Shown here: piece after piece, positions 8,396 through 11,018 of the stretch
Position numbering within the stretch: position 1 is the stretch's first letter
Layout of the letters: each line of letters opens with the position of its first letter
Assembly: GCA_030433225.1 (NCBI GenBank)
Contig: JAUIMD010000030.1
Location: forward strand, 1 to 11,018
Origin: Bacteroidia bacterium
GTDB taxonomy: Bacteria; Bacteroidota; Bacteroidia; Bacteroidales; UBA5342
DNA length: 11,018 nucleotides
Reading direction: 5' to 3'
The notes under the pieces: generated by a model
The model's input: only the letters and a program-made list of their open reading frames with translations
Database searches by the model: none
Told to the model about the DNA's origin: nothing
Translations under genes and position numbers: made by a program

Positions 8396-9258
8396 TATTT
8401 TAATTTTCCGGCAATGGCAGCCCCTAAATCAATGCAGTCTTTCAGGGCCTGATCGCCCATGCGCATTTTCTCTTCTACCGGGTTGCCTACAACCTCCCAG
8501 TTCATTTCCTCGGCAAACTGGCTAAAATAGCGGTGTGTAGCTCCTGCCCAGGCATAGGTGCCAAAATAACTGAAAAGCCGGTTTTTAACGCCACGTGTTT
8601 TAATTTGATCCAGCAGTGCCTGCACCAACGGAAAAAGCTGGTTGGAATAGGTCGGGCTTCCCACTACCAGGGCATTGTATTTCCAAATGTCCGACAAAAT
8701 ATAGGAGGAGTGTGATTTGGATACATCGTGCATTACAATGTTTTTAATGCCGTTTTCGGAGATGGAATTGGCAATGGTTTCGGCCATTTCTTCCGTATTT
8801 CCATACATAGAACCGTAGGCAATAACCACGCCGGTTTCAACGGGTTCGTAACGGCTCCACACATCGTATTTGCTTACCACCTTATCAATGTCTTTCGTCC
8901 ATATTGGGCCATGGGTGGAGCAGATTACCTCAATTTCCAGCCCTTTTAGTTTGGCAAGTGCTTTTTGAACCGGGTTTCCATATTTTCCTACAATGTTGGA
9001 GTAATAACGCCGCATTTCATCCCACATGTGGTCCAGGTTAATGTCGGTGTCAAATATCCCTCCATCCAACGTTCCCCATGTGCCAAAGGCATCGGCACTA
9101 AAAAGTACTTTTTCGTTGGTGTGGTAGGTCACCATAACCTCGGGCCAGTGCACCATGGGAGCCATAAAAAACTGCAACTCATTTTTTCCAAGCGATAAGG
9201 TTTCGCCCTCTTTTATTTGCAGTTTATTGCAATCCATGCCAAAAAAACCATCAATCAT
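8395..9258 (-). CDS. FprA-family A-type flavoprotein, N-terminally truncated
   Basis: Members of this family (flavodiiron proteins, COG0426) reduce O2 or NO to water or N2O in the cytoplasm. They carry a metallo-beta-lactamase-like diiron domain followed by a flavodoxin domain, ~400 residues in all. Here only 287 residues remain. The second half of the diiron domain keeps three expected ligands: His37 (HWPEVM), Asp56 (SADAFG) and His116 (STHGP). The flavodoxin part starts near 142 with the FMN phosphate loop YGSMYGNTEE (148-157) and SPTYSNQLFP (201-210), and ends naturally at LKLK-like residues. The first ~110-120 residues, which hold the HxExDH diiron motif, are missing. Reading upstream from 9258 in the same frame gives three unrelated codons and then a stop (9268-9270), so the ATG at 9258 is an internal Met, not the true start. 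As it stands the product should be inactive. The loss coincides with the start of the opposing permease gene. Confidence 0.9.
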   Translation of the reverse strand: MIDGFFGMDCNKLQIKEGETLSLGKNELQFFMAPMVHWPEVMVTYHTNEKVLFSADAFGTWGTLDGGIFDTDINLDHMWDEMRRYYSNIVGKYGNPVQKALAKLKGLEIEVICSTHGPIWTKDIDKVVSKYDVWSRYEPVETGVVIAYGSMYGNTEEMAETIANSISENGIKNIVMHDVSKSHSSYILSDIWKYNALVVGSPTYSNQLFPLVQALLDQIKTRGVKNRLFSYFGTYAWAGATHRYFSQFAEEMNWEVVGNPVEEKMRMGDQALKDCIDLGAAIAGKLK

Positions 9259-11018
9259 GTTTAAAAATTATCTAAAAATCGCCTGGAGAAACCTAATCAA
9301 GCACAAGGGCTATACCATCATCAATGTTGGTGGGCTGGCCTTGGGCATGGCCGTTACCCTGATCATTGGACTTTGGATCAACGACGAACTGAGCCACAAC
9401 GACTATTTTTCCAATAAAGAGAAAATTGCCCAAATATTTCAGTCACAGACCTTTAATGGGGAAACTGGAACAGGTCCCGCCATTCCCCGCCCTTTGGAAA
9501 TGGCGATCCGGGAAGGGTACATGGATAATTTCAAATATGTGGTCATGACATCCTGGACCACTCCCCAATATTTAAAATACGGGGATAACAGTATTTCCAG
9601 GGAAGGGAATTTTATGCAGCGGGACGCCCCCGAAATGCTCGACTTGAACATTTTAAAGGGAGAGAAAGACGGAGTCAGGGAAATCAATTCCATTATGCTT
9701 TCCGAATCAACGGCCGATGCCCTTTTTGGAGATGAAGATCCCATTGGAAAAACTATAGAGGTCAACAGTCAGTACGATATGATGGTGACCGCGGTATATG
9801 AAGACATTCCTTTCAACAATTCCTTTAACGACACCAAATATATCATGCCATGGGACAAATATGTTTCGGTGAACGAATGGATTAAAAATGCGGAGGACCA
9901 ATGGGGCAACAACTCGTTCCAAATGTTTGTACAGCTGACCGACAACACCACAATGGAAAGGGTGACCTCGACCATAAAGGACATTAAAAAAATGGCCAAT
10001 GAAAACGAAGTGGAATTCAACCCCCAACTCTTCCTGCTTCCAATGAAGGATTGGCATCTGCGTTCCAATTTTGAAAATGGCAAACAAGTAGGTGGTCGGA
10101 TCAAATATGTTTGGCTGTTTGGCATCATCGGTGCTGTTGTGCTGTTGTTGGCATGTATCAACTTCATGAACCTGAGTACGGCACGATCCGAAAAAAGGGC
10201 CAAAGAAGTGGGTATTCGTAAATCCATTGGCTCGCAACGCAATCAGTTGATCAACCAATTTTTGGGAGAATCGTTCTTGGTGGTGTTTTTCGCATTTGCC
10301 ATTGCCGTTTTTATTGTGGTGTTATCCTTGAACGGATTCAATGAACTGGCTCGAAAAGAGATGAGCTTTCCGTGGACCTCCCCTACATTTTGGGTGGCCT
10401 CCCTAGCCTTTATCTTTATAACCGCATTGCTCGCCGGAAGCTATCCGGCCCTATATCTCTCCTCCTTTAAACCTGTGGATGTGTTGAAAGGCACTTTTAA
10501 GGCAGGGAAACACTCTGGCCTACCCCGAAAAATTTTGGTGGTCTTCCAGTTTACGGTTTCGGTGGCATTCATTATCGGAACAGTGATCGTAATGCAACAG
10601 ATCAACCATGCCAAGAACAGGCCCATTGGTTACGACAAGGAAGGATTGGTCCAAATACCCACCATGAGTCAAGACTTTACGGGCAAGTTTGAGTTGATGC
10701 GTGAGGAGTTCATCAATTCAGGGGCGATTACTGAAATGTCAACTTCCAGTGCGCCGACCACCAATATATGGTCCAACCGAAGTGGATTCGATTGGGAAGG
10801 AAAACCGGAAGGCTTTCAAGAAGATCTTGCCTGGACCGAGGTGTCGCCAGAATATGCCAAGAGTCTCAATCTCAAGATTGTGGCAGGAAGGGATTTTTCG
10901 AGGGAGTTTGCCCACATCTCGTGCGCCTCGTCGGGCAACGACAGGCGCGACGAGGATCAGATCATCGAGAGACGTCAATACCACCCGCGCAGTGTGTGGG
11001 TCGTGACCATCTTCGGGC
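9257..11018 (+). CDS. FtsX/MacB-like ABC transporter permease (3' incomplete; last ~36 codons foreign-looking)
   Basis: The frame is open from ATG 9257 to the window edge (587 codons). It reads as the Bacteroidota eight-TM permease with two MacB_PCD and two FtsX units, normally near 800 residues. The start MFKNYLKIAWRNLIKHKGY is the typical family N-terminus. TM1 is at ~20-41 and a periplasmic MacB_PCD domain spans ~42-265. TM2 is at 283-303, followed by the family's NFMNLSTAR...KEVGIRKSIG signature (302-325), TM3 at 335-357 and TM4 at 378-400. The second-half start at LPRKILVVFQFTVS (422-435) is followed by TM5 and the next periplasmic domain to IVAGRDFSRE (541-550). From about residue 551 the sequence is not permease-like, although the frame stays open. 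Such permeases work with a separate ATPase to export peptides or lipoproteins or to transmit mechanical signals. No promoter can precede it here. Codon use differs from the left-hand genes (more ATC, TTC, AAC). Confidence 0.88.
   Translation, partial: MFKNYLKIAWRNLIKHKGYTIINVGGLALGMAVTLIIGLWINDELSHNDYFSNKEKIAQIFQSQTFNGETGTGPAIPRPLEMAIREGYMDNFKYVVMTSWTTPQYLKYGDNSISREGNFMQRDAPEMLDLNILKGEKDGVREINSIMLSESTADALFGDEDPIGKTIEVNSQYDMMVTAVYEDIPFNNSFNDTKYIMPWDKYVSVNEWIKNAEDQWGNNSFQMFVQLTDNTTMERVTSTIKDIKKMANENEVEFNPQLFLLPMKDWHLRSNFENGKQVGGRIKYVWLFGIIGAVVLLLACINFMNLSTARSEKRAKEVGIRKSIGSQRNQLINQFLGESFLVVFFAFAIAVFIVVLSLNGFNELARKEMSFPWTSPTFWVASLAFIFITALLAGSYPALYLSSFKPVDVLKGTFKAGKHSGLPRKILVVFQFTVSVAFIIGTVIVMQQINHAKNRPIGYDKEGLVQIPTMSQDFTGKFELMREEFINSGAITEMSTSSAPTTNIWSNRSGFDWEGKPEGFQEDLAWTEVSPEYAKSLNLKIVAGRDFSREFAHISCASSGNDRRDEDQIIERRQYHPRSVWVVTIFG
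10910..11018. other. GC-rich terminal segment of unknown origin
   Basis: Bases 10921-11018 are about 63% G+C by hand count (62 of 98), against about 52% in the permease stretch 10741-10800. The permease homology ends at about 10,908 without a frameshift. Translations in the two other plus frames and on the minus strand gave no product I recognise; one minus-strand frame is also open across the segment. A hairpin (10923-10948) lies inside. It is probably a joined fragment of other DNA. Confidence 0.6.

Noticed and set aside
8379..9258. Transposon or IS insertion as the cause of the flavoprotein truncation
   Set aside because: No transposase, terminal inverted repeats or target-site duplication is visible at or near 9258; the adjoining DNA is an ordinary permease gene.
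9707..10258. 183-residue minus-strand open frame inside the permease region
   Set aside because: It is antisense to well-conserved permease coding sequence, is rich in His/Phe/Cys as expected of a shadow frame, and matches no family I know.
1..11018. CRISPR array, tRNA/rRNA gene, or defence/toxin system
   Set aside because: No regularly spaced repeats, cloverleaf or rRNA-like tracts, and no nuclease or toxin-antitoxin families were seen on either strand.

Overview
The window looks like Bacteroidota DNA, probably of the marine or anaerobic Marinilabiliales/Prolixibacteraceae type. This is an inference from protein families, the absence of Shine-Dalgarno sequences before most starts, and two TAnnTTTG-type -7 promoter boxes; no rRNA or marker gene is present to fix the taxon. 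Base composition is moderate up to about 10.9 kb.

Layout. (1) Positions 1-2371 (+) hold the C-terminal two thirds of an RND inner-membrane efflux pump, followed by a strong 16-bp hairpin. (2) 2651-3442 (+) is a small PorT-like outer-membrane beta-barrel protein with its own candidate promoter. (3) 3536-6463 (-) is a large M16 zinc metallopeptidase lipoprotein, convergent with the barrel gene; a shared hairpin terminator separates them. (4) 6606-7283 (+) is a stand-alone B3/B4 (PheT editing-like) protein, followed 69 bp later by a Gfo/Idh/MocA oxidoreductase (7353-8378, +), probably in one transcript. (5) 8395-9258 (-) is the C-terminal part of an FprA-type A flavoprotein lacking about its first 110-120 residues. 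(6) 9257 to the window end (+) is a FtsX/MacB-like ABC transporter permease, open at the right edge, whose last ~110 bases are GC-rich and encode nothing permease-like.

The genes do not form one pathway. The first six fit an ordinary chromosome: efflux, envelope barrel, periplasmic or surface proteolysis, possible tRNA proofreading, sugar or sugar-nucleotide redox, and O2/NO detoxification. I did not find a convincing new biological system.

The most notable thing is structural. The truncated flavoprotein and the permease start back-to-back on one CATG with no intergenic DNA, codon use changes there (Ile ATC about 13% in the RND gene against about 43% in the permease, counted by hand), and a second abrupt change to about 63% GC occurs near 10,910. 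Together these suggest that the right-hand 1.8 kb was joined from one or two other sources, by assembly or library chimerism or, less likely, by real rearrangement.
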